DNA of 64,000 nucleotides from Nipponacmea schrenckii (lineage: Eukaryota > Mollusca > Gastropoda > Lottiidae): positions 15,252,001 through 15,316,000 of the forward strand of contig JAUJPP010000012.1 of assembly GCA_030562195.1 (NCBI GenBank), given 5' to 3'. The translations under genes were made by a program, and so were the position numbers. Within the stretch, counting starts at the first letter, position 1, and the number at the start of each line of letters is the position of its first letter. This document shows positions 35,437 to 44,702 of the stretch, one piece after another. A model generated the notes under the pieces. That model ran no database searches, had not been told where the DNA came from, and saw nothing but the letters and a program-made list of their open reading frames with translations.

Positions 35437-37078
35437 AATTATCCTATATTACCATGTAGGTATATGCATATACAGTCAATACTGGTCATGCGGTCACCTC
35501 TATTCAGCGTGACCCTGCTCTAACGGTCATTCAAATTTCCTCCATAGCGATTTGCAATTAAATTTACCTGTATTTGTACTAACCTGTCTAACCCACTAAC
35601 GGTCAATCAGTTTTATCCCAAGCGGTCATATAATCCTGTTAATTAACGGCCAATTGATAGGTGAAATACAATCAGATTGAATCCACGATGTTCAATTGAC
35701 CTTGACTTCTTTGATCATGTGTTGGCTTTTTTTATTACTTAATCTTTTAATCTTAATCCTGACATTTACTTATAAAGCATCATATTGGATATTGACATGT
35801 AAACATGTGTGTGTATTTCCCCCCTCATCATGACTCCCATCATGACTTCCTCGGAGGAACAACGTAAACATGACGAAGAAAATGTCGGCCCTCACACATC
35901 AGAATTCTTGACGATGATAGTTTGCCAGTCATTGAGAATTCTTCTTTTTAACAGTTATAAAGTTGACATAAAGTTTAATTAAATGTCATTGGCAGGTTAT
36001 TTACTATTGAAATTTTCCTATTCATAACAAAAAATGTGCGTAATTATAAAAGCTTTAACGTTATTTTCTGCTTACTACTAGGATATGAAACACTTACTAT
36101 TTATAGACAAATCGGAACGGCCACGAGAAACATTTTTACTTTTTTTATTGGTGTCATTCAAAACACTTCGTTTTTTTTTTCATGTTTAACCGGAAGTATA
36201 TCGTCGGTGAAAGTTATCTTAAAATCAGCATTTTTAACTTTGTGATGTGATGTATGACAGTATGTTCAGAAAATTGAAGTCTCAATTATGATGAATATAA
36301 CTAAACATTTATGGCATTGAAATACATTTTACAGTTACTAAGCCCTGCTTCCTCCACCTGTATTCAACAGCCACCTCTATTAAGCACCACATCCAGTCAC
36401 TTCCCTTGACTGGTTGCTTAATACAGGTTTGTCTGTAGCTTACTATTTAATTTTTTTTAATTATCCTATATTACCATGTAGGTATAGGCATATACAGTCA
36501 ATACTGGTCATGCGGTCAACTCTATTCAGCGTGACCCTGCTCTAACGGTCATTCAAATTTCCTCCATTGCGATTTGCAATTAAATTTACCTGTATTTGCA
36601 CTAACCTGTCTAACCCACTAACGGTCAATCAGTTTTATCCCAAGCGGTCATATAATCCTATTAATTAACGGCCAATTGATAGGTGAAATACGATCAGATT
36701 GAATCCACGATGTTCAATTGACCTTGACTTCTTTGATCATGTGTTGGCTTTTTTTATTACTTAATCTTTTAATCTTAATCCTGACATTTACTTATAAAGC
36801 ATCATATTGGATAATGACATGTAAACATGTGTGTATTTCCCCCCTCATCATGACTCCCATCATGACTTCCTCGGAGGAACAACGTAAACATGACGAAGAA
36901 AATGTCGGCCCTCACACATCAGAATTCTTGACGATGATAGTTTGCCGGTCATTGAGAATTCTTCTATTTAACAGTTATAAAGTTGACATAAAGTTTAATT
37001 AAATGTCATTGGCAGGTTATTTACTATTGAAATTTTCCTATTCATAACAAAAAATGTGCGTAATTATAAAAGCTTTAA

Positions 37079-37549
37079 AGGGGCACAATCTTGATTTTTA
37101 GGGGTCGTTTTGGGCCTTTGTTACATTTAAACAGTCCTCAGAAATACTCAAGCTCTAAGAAAATCGCAAAATACCTTGAAATATACCTAAAAAATTTCAC
37201 TTTTTATTTTTTTCCGTGCTGTACGCGGCTGGTCTTCAGTCAGTCTGAAAATTGTGTGTCCTGTTGACAAAATCTACAATTGTTATTACATGTACTTTCT
37301 TTTTGTTTTATCAGTGTGGGCCTGCGCAGTAGTCTATTTATAACTCTTTGATTTTCCAATATGGCGGGACGTTCATAATATCTTAAGACATTATGATTTT
37401 CAAACAAGGATAAATATGTATACCCATGGATTTGAAGGCTCAAATTTCAAAGGTAAGCTCTGTAGACTATGTCTGATTAGCTAAACAAAAGATTCCATGT
37501 GTTTGAGGCTGTCGGAAGATTGTCCCAAACAAATCGAGCCTGTGCCCCT
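37079..37549. mobile_element. 471-bp MITE with TTAA target duplication (piggyBac-like)
   Basis: Terminal inverted repeats AGGGGCACA...TGTGCCCCT are flanked by TTAA at 37075-37078 and 37550-37553. The paralogous copy 1 has the empty site with a single TTAA at 36055-36058, which proves insertion and its exact limits. No transposase; non-autonomous. Confidence 0.93.
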
Positions 37550-37907
37550 TTAACGTTATTTTCTGCTTACTACTAAGGATATGAAACACTTACTAATTAT
37601 AGACAAATCGGAACAGCCACGAGAAACATTTTTACCGTCGTTTTTCTCAGTATTGGTGTCATTCAAAACACTTCGTTTTTTTTCATGTTTAACCGGAAGT
37701 ATATCGTCGGTGAAAGTTATCTTAAAATCAGCATTTTTAACTTCGTGATGTGATGTATGACAGTATGTTCAGAAAATTGAAGTCTCAATTATGATGAATA
37801 TAACTAAACATTTATGGCATTGAAATACATTTTACAGTTACTAAGCCCTGCTTCCTCCACCTGTATTCAACAGCCACCTCTATTAAGCACCACATCCAGC
37901 CACTTCT

Positions 37908-38212
37908 CATTTAAACCCGACTTCCATCTTGTTCACCCATTTGTTTATCAATAACAAACAATATTGGTATATCGGCGACACTACAGAGCAGATATTTATT
38001 AAATATAAATATACAATAAAATATCGAATGAAATAATTAATGATGTTCACCGTCTCGCAGTGTCGCCTGAAGTGTTTCTAGCAACACTCATCACGTGCAT
38101 CAGCGCGTTATTAGTTACCACCTCTTCATACACCAAGTATGGAAACCCACTTGTACCAATGAGAAATCTATTTCCCTCTAATTCCTTCGTCAAACGAGGG
38201 AAATTTCATTTC
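37908..38212. mobile_element. ~305-bp insertion in duplication copy 2
   Basis: Absent from copy 1 at about 36399. It contains palindromic stretches ('ggcgacactacag' with 'tcgcagtgtcgcc', and 'tttccctc' with 'gagggaaat'). Borders are approximate because the flanking CACTT/CCCTT bases differ between copies. Confidence 0.6.
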
Positions 38213-38324
38213 CACACTTGACTGGTTGCTTAATACAGGTTTGTCTACAGTAGTAAATCTACTCACCTAACATATTGTTATGATTACCCAATCTTACAGA
38301 GATCTTATTCAATATTGATATGGC

Positions 38325-38541
38325 TTGTTTAAGGAAAGTAGAATATATCACCTCACGACGTTGAACCAAGCTGCTGATATTATTGATGGGTACATCTATA
38401 CAAGACCATTCCCTTCCTACCAAGTTCAAGGTCAGCACCGCGTATTCGCAAGAAAGTTTACAGAGAAACGTCTGGTACGCCTTAAGCAGCGGCTGGAACT
38501 TGGTCAGCAGACCTATTTTGACATTACAAAGTGTAAGTATT
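38325..38541 (+). CDS. Possible unidentified exon
   Basis: A 78-codon frame with more balanced codon use than its surroundings over 'YTRPFPSYQVQGQHRVFARKFTEKRLVRLKQRLELGQQTYFDITK'. A TTACAG lies upstream (about 38298) and a GTAAGTATT donor at about 38533. No family is recognised and no partner exon was found. It may be part of the split DNA transposon. Confidence 0.2.
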
Positions 38542-38941
38542 GTTGTTATGAGTATTATTAAAATATATATTTCAAGTTGTATTGTTTTCTTTACTGATTA
38601 TCTACGAAACGGCTATTTTACGGACAGTATAATATGTTCTATACAGTAACGCAGGTGTCACAATATTAATTGACAGGTCATGTGACAAACACAAATTAAC
38701 ATAAAAAGCCTTTTTGACTTATTATTTCCAAATCATATTTTTTTTTGTAAATTATGATAAGAATAATTGGGGGCGCGGGGGGGGGGGGTCTTTCCAAAGT
38801 TGTAGGTTTCGGGGAAGGGAGGGATTGAATCTCCCAAATGTACAGGCCTAGGGTGGAACAAATATCTTATTGAGAAATTGGGATCTGGATCTGTTGGATG
38901 ATTTTCTTCTCTTCTGATCTGAAATTAGAAAAAATAAAATA

Positions 38942-38960
38942 ACTCGCCCGATGGGCGAGT
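38942..38960. repeat. Palindrome in PLE 3' UTR
   Basis: actcgcccgatgggcgagt is a perfect 8-bp-arm hairpin just after the ORF2 stop. The plus-strand PLE copy has only a shortened 'ctcgcgagt' here. It could mark an RNA structure used in template recognition (speculative). Confidence 0.5.
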
Positions 38961-38973
38961 AGTATAGTACCTG

Positions 38974-41244
38974 TTAAGTACAGATTATTTTTAGTTTGCT
39001 ATGAACAAGGTTGTCATTTAAGTTCTGATTTTTTGAATATGCCACTATCATTTTCTGTTTATAGACATGAGGAAATTTCTCTTGAAGACTCTTATAATGG
39101 GTTTGAACTATCTTACTTGCTTTATTACTGGTTGTATTAAATGGAACTACAAAGGGTGCTATGCCTACACTGTGGTGAATATTAAGTCCTATGGGTCTTG
39201 CTGTATTCAATGTCTCAATCCAATGGGCTTCTCTAGATTGACGGAATTTGGTAGTTTCATCTTCGGGCAAGTCGATTTCTCTGCGCTCAATTGGGGTTAG
39301 GGTGAGATCGTCAAGTGAATGGTCGTCAAGATTGAAATGGTTAGAAACAGGCTTGTCTTTTTTTAATTTAATATCTGATCTGTGAGCATTAAAACGAGTG
39401 CGTAATTTGTTCTTTGTTTCCCCGATATATTGTTTGGGACATTTTTTACATGAAATTAAGTATATTACATTCGAGTTTTCACATGTTAGGTGCTCTTGGA
39501 TCGGGTATCTTTCATTCGTAGAGTTACTTTGAAAATAATGCGTTTCTGATATAAAGGGACATGTTTTGCATCTGGTTGACATACATGGGGCACTCCTTAA
39601 ACCTGGAGGCCCTTCGGCATAAAGTCTATTTTTAGCTGCTAACTGTGCTAATGTGGAATTTTTTATGTTTCGTAAAAATCGTTTAGAGTATCCACGCTCT
39701 TTCAGTTTTGAGAAAACAATCGTACAGGCTTGGTTGAAATCAGAAGGCCTTGTGCAAATTCGGTGAAATCGTAAAACTTGTGACTTAATAATTCCAGAAA
39801 ATGTATGTTTTGGATGAAATGAGCTCTTATGCAAAAGTTGATGAGTGTCGGTTTCTTTGAAATATACTTTAATATCTAATTTATTAGTCTCCGCTATGGA
39901 ATCACCTTTAAAAACAGTAGTATCGAGAAAATCTATGCTTTTGTGACTGACACTGGCTGTTAGTTTGATGGACGGGTGGTGGTTGTTGAGGATTTCAAAA
40001 AATTGCCAAAATTGTTCTATGGAGTAAGTCCAAACCATGAAAATGTCATCTAAGAAGCGCCCATAGAAAAGTGGGTCAAATGGACAAAGGGGTAATACCT
40101 CACGTTCCCACTCTGCCATGAAAAGGTTTGCGTATGAAGGGGCGAATCGTTTGCCCATAGCTGTACCTGAGGTTTGTAGATATGTTTTACCATTAAATGT
40201 GAAATCATTGCGACTAAGACAAATCTCTAAAAGCTGTAGAATTGCATCGTCGGGTCTGTCTGGATCTGGGTTTCTATCAAAAGCTTTGCGAACTGCCATT
40301 AGGCCAGTAGTGTTGTCGATATTGGTGTACATAGAAGTTACGTCTATTGAAATTAGAATAGCATTTGAAGGGACTTGAAGGTTTTTTATTTTATTGACAA
40401 AGTCAGTTGTGTCCTTAAGGTAGGCTCGATGTTGACATGCTAGTGGTAGTAAGAAATGATCGATGTATTCTGACACTGCATAAGACTCACTACCACAGTC
40501 AGAGATAATCGGGCGGCCTTTAGGGATTCTATTAGGCATGAACCAATCCTTGGTAGGATTCTTATGAATTTTCGGCAAAGTGTATAAGTGTCTCTCGCGG
40601 CAATCAGGTTTGGCAGAAAGATAGTCATATTGTTTCTGTTTTAAATGACTTGTTTTAACTAAGTCGGCAAGAATATTGTTTATCATATTAGCAGTTTCTT
40701 TAAAAATCGGCTCCGGTAAAATTGCATAGTGTTTAGGATTATTCAATTGATGCTCTGCTTCTGCAATATAATCTTCCCTATTTAATATAACGCAACATGA
40801 ACCTTTGTCACTCTTTTTAATTACAATGCTATCGTCTTTTTTAAGTACATTTAATGCTTCACGTTCTACTCGCGTTAGATTAGGCTTCTCGTGTGTTATG
40901 GAAAGATTTGATATTTGGTTATTCATACTTGTAAATACGTTTAATATTTCTGGATGGATAGCGGTTTTAGGTGGTTTCCACGTGGATTTAGGAATAAACA
41001 TTGTTCTAGCACCGCGTGGAGGGTGGTTTCGAAAAAAGTATGTGCAACTGAGATTCCGTTGAAATCGTTGAATAGACGGTTGAAGATAATCAAGGTTAGG
41101 TAATTTAGGAGTCGGAATAAATTTAAGTCCACGGTCTAAGATTGAATGCTGGAGGGGTGTGAGAATTTTTCGGCTTAAGTTAACGACGGTTTGGCCTAGC
41201 GGCGGCCTCTCAATATTTTTATCCCCCGTAATTAGTTTAAAGAC
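38974..41244 (-). CDS. PLE ORF2: reverse transcriptase with GIY-YIG endonuclease
   Basis: The first ATG is at 41001 (675 codons). The frame is open back to 41244 and that 81-codon extension is conserved in kind ('LGQTVVNLSRKILTP', 'LDRGLKFIPTP' also appear in the copy near 51000), so it is surely translated. Numbering from the ATG: RT catalytic Asp220 (ISIDVTSMYTNI), 'GTAMGKRFAP' (~279-288), RFLDD 315-319. A CxxC-type zinc motif (APCMSTRCKTCPF, ~471-483) is followed by GIY-YIG with VIYLI (512-516) and YIGET (525-529) and downstream Arg and His residues. PLEs use this nuclease to nick DNA and prime reverse transcription. No start codon lies near the frame's opening, which points to frameshift expression from ORF1. 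Confidence 0.93.
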   Translation of the reverse strand, partial: VFKLITGDKNIERPPLGQTVVNLSRKILTPLQHSILDRGLKFIPTPKLPNLDYLQPSIQRFQRNLSCTYFFRNHPPRGARTMFIPKSTWKPPKTAIHPEILNVFTSMNNQISNLSITHEKPNLTRVEREALNVLKKDDSIVIKKSDKGSCCVILNREDYIAEAEHQLNNPKHYAILPEPIFKETANMINNILADLVKTSHLKQKQYDYLSAKPDCRERHLYTLPKIHKNPTKDWFMPNRIPKGRPIISDCGSESYAVSEYIDHFLLPLACQHRAYLKDTTDFVNKIKNLQVPSNAILISIDVTSMYTNIDNTTGLMAVRKAFDRNPDPDRPDDAILQLLEICLSRNDFTFNGKTYLQTSGTAMGKRFAPSYANLFMAEWEREVLPLCPFDPLFYGRFLDDIFMVWTYSIEQFWQFFEILNNHHPSIKLTASVSHKSIDFLDTTVFKGDSIAETNKLDIKVYFKETDTHQLLHKSSFHPKHTFSGIIKSQVLRFHRICTRPSDFNQACTIVFSKLKERGYSKRFLRNIKNSTLAQLAAKNRLYAEGPPGLRSAPCMSTRCKTCPFISETHYFQSNSTNERYPIQEHLTCENSNVIYLISCKKCPKQYIGETKNKLRTRFNAHRSDIKLKKDKPVSNHFNLDDHSLDDLTLTPIERREIDLPEDETTKFRQSREAHWIETLNTARPIGLNIHHSVGIAPFVVPFNTTSNKASKIVQTHYKSLQEKFPHVYKQKMIVAYSKNQNLNDNLVHSKLKIICT

Positions 41245-42905
41245 TTACCCGGTGCTTGAAGCTGGTGTATCCAAAACAAGTATATATTGTTGGCTGTTTC
41301 CGGAGACCAATGAAGATTATCAACTGGTTCGAATTCTTCTTCGTAGGGTGACAGGATTGTTGCGTTCTCAGTGTCGGAGTTCATCATCATATCGTTGAAT
41401 GTCTTAAGATTCTGCTGGGCTTTCTTAGAGATTTTATTAGAGATAGGTATACAAGAAAAGATGATCTTGGAGCTAGGAAAGGTTTGGTTGGCTGTGGAAA
41501 TTAATTTCTGGGCTTGGTTAAATGAGGTTTTGGCTAACTGGTCACGATTGTTGAGGCCTACATGCAGAATGATCGTAGCCGGTTTATGATCATGGTAGTA
41601 AGATTCAAGGATTGACTGGATGTGGTGGATTTGGGCACCAGGATACGAGTGTATTTCGGTGTCTGGAGCTGTTTTGGTAATTCGGTTGAGGTTTGAGGAC
41701 CCAATAATTAAAGTAGATTTCTGTAGAGCAGGTAGATTCCATGATGACTTGTCCTTGGTTTGGTGATAAAAGGGTTTGGTAGCGGATATAATGGTTGTCG
41801 ACGGGGTGATAGGTACTGGATTGGTAGTTGTTACAAATGTGGCATTGGGTACGGACTGAGATCTGGTTCGTGGTGGAGATGGTCTGAGCACACTTGACCT
41901 GGTTGGAGAATTCGGGGTGGTTTGTTGATCCAAAAACTTACAGAAGGAAGAAAGGTCGACCGAACTTGGGTCACGTGGTGAAGATTCAGATGGTGTAGGC
42001 GAGGAATCTGAAAGGGAAAAGAGAAGGGGGGTACCTTCTCTACGAGAACGTTTACCAAAGTCTGCTGGACTAGGGGATGGTGAACTGCGGGCTCGTTTAG
42101 GTGTCTGGTTCGACATGGTGGTGACTCTTGTTGGTGCGGGTGTTAGTGGATCAATCTCCATTTCAGTTGGTAAGGATATGGTTACTCTGGTCTTGGTTTC
42201 GTTGATCGTTTGGTAGAATTTGGCAATCACAGGTTGAGTTAGACGTTTCCCATAGGATCGACGGGCCCATGAGAGTGCATGGGAAATAATGCGGTGGATG
42301 GCTGGTTGTGATAAAGACTTGGTTCTGATGAAGGTGAGTTTCTCCTGCAGGGTTGCTTGGTAATGGTCGATCAGGGTCTGCGTTACCTTAGAGAGCCATG
42401 TCCGGTTGAGGGATCTAATATTGGCGTCAACAGCTGACGTTTTCATAGCTGGACGAATAAAACAATCCAATTCAGAGACTTTGCGCTTGAAGGTGAACGC
42501 GGGTTGACCTTGCTGTTGGAGGGTAAGGATTGCCAAATGGTGAAGACACTGCAAAACCTGGAAGAATATCTTAACAAAGGGTTCTTCCTCCTTATGAGTG
42601 GGAACTGGTTGGCGTCTGTGGGTTGGTGTGCGTTTCTGATATCGGTGAGGCCGGTGGTTATTTTTGGATGGGTAGGCTGTGTTGTGGGTAGGTCGATGGT
42701 TATCTCTGGATGAATAGGCAGTGTTGTGGGTAGGTCGTTGGTGTGGTGGGATATAAATGGCTTGATTGGTTGGTGGTCGGCGATTGGTAGATGGTAGAGG
42801 TCGATGGAATACTGGGCCGTTATAGGGTTCGTGACGTTGGTTTGGATGGCGATAAGTGTTGCGATCTCTGGCTTCTTGCCAGTGGTTGTCAAAGTTGTGG
42901 AGCAT
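41232..42905 (-). CDS. PLE ORF1 with SGNH/GDSL-hydrolase-like C-terminal domain
   Basis: 557 codons from ATG 42905. Residues 1-105 are His/Pro/Arg/Asn-rich, with a near-duplicate 'RPTHNTAY' motif (57-64 and 71-78), probably nucleic-acid binding. Residues 105-245 are helical and basic. Residues 250-390 are Ser/Pro/Thr-rich and likely disordered. Residues ~396-550 resemble an SGNH hydrolase: block I IIGSSN (401-406), 'ILHVGLNN' (446-453, GxND-like) and D529-x-x-H532 in the last block. SGNH/GDSL esterase-like domains are known from some LINE ORF1s and from large rotifer Penelope-related elements. Catalytic activity is unproven, since block I is GSS rather than GDS. The stop TAA follows a slippery heptamer that leads into ORF2. 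Confidence 0.8.
   Translation of the reverse strand: MLHNFDNHWQEARDRNTYRHPNQRHEPYNGPVFHRPLPSTNRRPPTNQAIYIPPHQRPTHNTAYSSRDNHRPTHNTAYPSKNNHRPHRYQKRTPTHRRQPVPTHKEEEPFVKIFFQVLQCLHHLAILTLQQQGQPAFTFKRKVSELDCFIRPAMKTSAVDANIRSLNRTWLSKVTQTLIDHYQATLQEKLTFIRTKSLSQPAIHRIISHALSWARRSYGKRLTQPVIAKFYQTINETKTRVTISLPTEMEIDPLTPAPTRVTTMSNQTPKRARSSPSPSPADFGKRSRREGTPLLFSLSDSSPTPSESSPRDPSSVDLSSFCKFLDQQTTPNSPTRSSVLRPSPPRTRSQSVPNATFVTTTNPVPITPSTTIISATKPFYHQTKDKSSWNLPALQKSTLIIGSSNLNRITKTAPDTEIHSYPGAQIHHIQSILESYYHDHKPATIILHVGLNNRDQLAKTSFNQAQKLISTANQTFPSSKIIFSCIPISNKISKKAQQNLKTFNDMMMNSDTENATILSPYEEEFEPVDNLHWSPETANNIYLFWIHQLQAPGKSLN
41235..41241 (-). promoter_or_regulatory. Candidate -1 ribosomal frameshift site U_UUA_AAC at the ORF1/ORF2 overlap
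   Basis: On the minus strand the ORF1 frame ends TCT TTA AAC TAA. T_TTA_AAC is a canonical X_XXY_YYZ slippery heptamer placed directly before the stop. A one-base backward slip continues CTA ATT ACG..., which is exactly the open ORF2 frame, with no stop for the 78 codons to its first ATG. A downstream pseudoknot was not established. Confidence 0.65.
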
Positions 42906-43481
42906 AATGAAAATAAGTCTAGGTTAGAAGGGGAATGTTCAGTTGTATTTAAATAATTGTGAAATTTTAATATGTTAGCGTAAAATGTAGGAATCAGGTA
43001 TGCAAAAGAAGACGGATTGGGTGTTGGAAATAAAGAAAGATGAAAATATAAGTGAAAAATGCAAAAATATACATTAATTAAATAACACTAACAATAATGT
43101 AGAAAAGCAAAACAAAAACTTACATAAATGACACGAACCGGTTTTCGAAATATTATTCTTTATCAAGTGTCGAGAAATAGTGACAAGCATGAGCAATAAT
43201 GTACACTCAACTGTTTTAAGCTGTCTACCTATTGGCACGTCTTACTAATGGGAGGACACCGTTAAAGTGTACATGCACAAATTTCACTAAAAATGTCGTA
43301 AAATCAGTGACCGTCTTATGGCTATGCCCTAAATAATGCTCCATTTTTAAACATCGATTATTAAATACATTTAAGGTAATTCTATGTGGTGCATACATAA
43401 TATGAAATTAAGTTAAAAGTTAATGTTATTCAGGCAGGTTAGAATTAAATAAGGCTTAACTTCATTTGGTGCATACGGGCC

Positions 43482-43929
43482 AATATCTTAGAATAAACGA
43501 TTTTTGCACTAAAAATCGATGCGTCTCTGTTTTTGTCAACTTGTTATTCTTCGTCGGACGAACAGTGTACATAGGCCTATAAATGCGATGCAAATAAACA
43601 AATAATTATGAATCGAACCCAGACGTGCAAAAACAGTCTACATTGTATTAGCAATAAACTGAAAGTATCTGTCTACATCAAAACAACAGTTAATCCCTCG
43701 TCTAAATGTTTTAAATTGGACATTAATGACTGACTGTAAACTGACCGAAACGTTGCATAAGCTTTAACCAGTGATTGTTGTCCCATAAAGCTGTGCCTAT
43801 ATATCGTTTTCACAATTGCTAAATGCCATTTAAAGACTTTAAGGAGTAAATGGTTAAGTGCTAACATTGTTCAAAACCCTGGACGAATTAATGGTATTGG
43901 GCAAAGAAAATGATCCTGCACTATGACAG
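43482..43929. other. Short intergenic stretch outside the right TIR
   Basis: No gene or repeat recognised. The last ~70 bases lead into the LINE ORF1 fragment. Confidence 0.3.
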
Positions 43930-44641
43930 CTAGCAAACAAAGTAGCCAATCTGATACTCCCCCAACTCAAGTCTATGATAACTGAGTCAAACAACAAATT
44001 GATGCATCTCCTTACATCTACCCTAGACCGACTCGAAGCAGATAATAAGCAAAAAGATCTGAAAATAATGCATTTGACTAATAAATTAGATGAACTTGAA
44101 CAATATTCTAGGCGTGACTCTGTCAGAATAAATGGGGTTGAAGAACTTCAGGGGGAATCGACTGACGACCTTGTAGTTATGATAGGTAAATCAATAGGCA
44201 TGGAAGCTGTAATGATATTAATCGCAGCCATAGAGTAGGAAATATCAGTAAATACAAACGAAAATGTGTGCAGAGACCTATAATACTAGTAGTCAAATTT
44301 ACTCGCCATAGTACTAAGTGGGCCTTTATAAAAAAAAAAGAAAGTTCCTCAAAAATGTACAATCATTACCAGATACCCCCCTGTGCCTTAAGAAGAACAA
44401 ACTCTTTATAAATGATGATCTTACAAAGATAAGGGCTCAGTTAGATTCTAAAGTGAGAAACCTGTTTAAAGAAAAGAAAATTGAGAGTAACTGGGCTATT
44501 GATGGTATCATATATGCTAAATTGAAGTCAGGAGAGGTAAGGCTAATCAAAACTGAAAGTGACTACATTGATCTCCAGAAAAGGCTCAGTCTAGTGATCA
44601 GAATAATAACTCCAGAAAAAGGTTCACCTTTGGTGTCATAA
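43930..44641 (+). pseudogene. LINE ORF1 fragment (L1/Tx1-like), frameshifted
   Basis: The first frame (to 44238) gives a coiled coil and 'LDELEQYSRRDSVRINGVEE'. After a break near 44207 the reading continues 'DINRSHRVGNIS', then 'RPIILVVKFTRHSTKWAFI', and 'KLFINDDLTKIRAQL' (44318-44641). This is the classic RRM and C-terminal domain order of L1-type ORF1 proteins. It differs in family from the ORF1 at 30778. No ORF2 follows; the 84-bp array begins 60 bases later. Confidence 0.75.
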
Positions 44642-44702
44642 ACATCAAGATTTTAAAAACCAATAACAAATGCCATTGAATTCCTAGTCTATGTTACACT
44701 TA

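Larger units (their letters stand above)
35437..38247 (+). repeat. Tandem duplication of a ~1-kb segment; second copy has two insertions
   Basis: Copy 1 (about 35437-36435) and copy 2 (about 36459-38247) align nearly base for base from 'aattatcctatattaccatg' to 'ttgcttaatacaggtttgtct'. Copy 2 is longer because of a 471-bp MITE (37079-37549) and a ~305-bp insert (about 37908-38212). Neither copy encodes a recognisable protein. Phrases such as 'cagtcaatactggtcatgcgg' and 'gactggttgcttaatacagg' suggest an old DNA-transposon end, unproven. Confidence 0.85.
38811..43240 (-). mobile_element. Penelope-like element (PLE), almost complete, two overlapping ORFs
   Basis: On the minus strand: 5' region (about 43240-42906), ORF1 (42905-41232), ORF2 (about 41244-38974) and a 3' UTR to about 38811. 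That limit is set by where similarity to the plus-strand copy ends (55043, after 'ccttccccgaaa'). The 5' region holds 'tttcgaaaaccggttcgtg', of the kind seen in PLE terminal repeats. Both long ORFs are free of stops, so this copy may be young. It lies in the right half of the TIR-bounded block. Confidence 0.9.
29960..43481. mobile_element. Candidate PIF/Harbinger-type DNA transposon, split by nested retroelements
   Basis: Perfect 18-bp terminal inverted repeats, GGCCCGTATGCACCAAAT at 29960-29977 and its complement at 43464-43481. Each is bordered outside by AAT, consistent with a 3-bp target duplication as in Harbinger elements. Just inside the left end is a broken Myb/SANT-like ORF (30274-30569), a typical Harbinger partner protein. 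A LINE, a tandem duplication and a Penelope-like element occupy most of the interior. No DDE transposase is recognisable. Alternatively the two ends belong to two separate MITEs. Confidence 0.5.

Noticed and set aside
38770..38785. G-run as a functional G-quadruplex
   Set aside because: A single poly-G tract at the PLE 3' junction is more simply a homopolymer or sequencing-prone site; no four-tract pattern.
42443..42892. 149-codon minus-strand ORF overlapping PLE ORF1
   Set aside because: Alternative-frame shadow of the repetitive His/Pro-rich part of ORF1; no independent motif.
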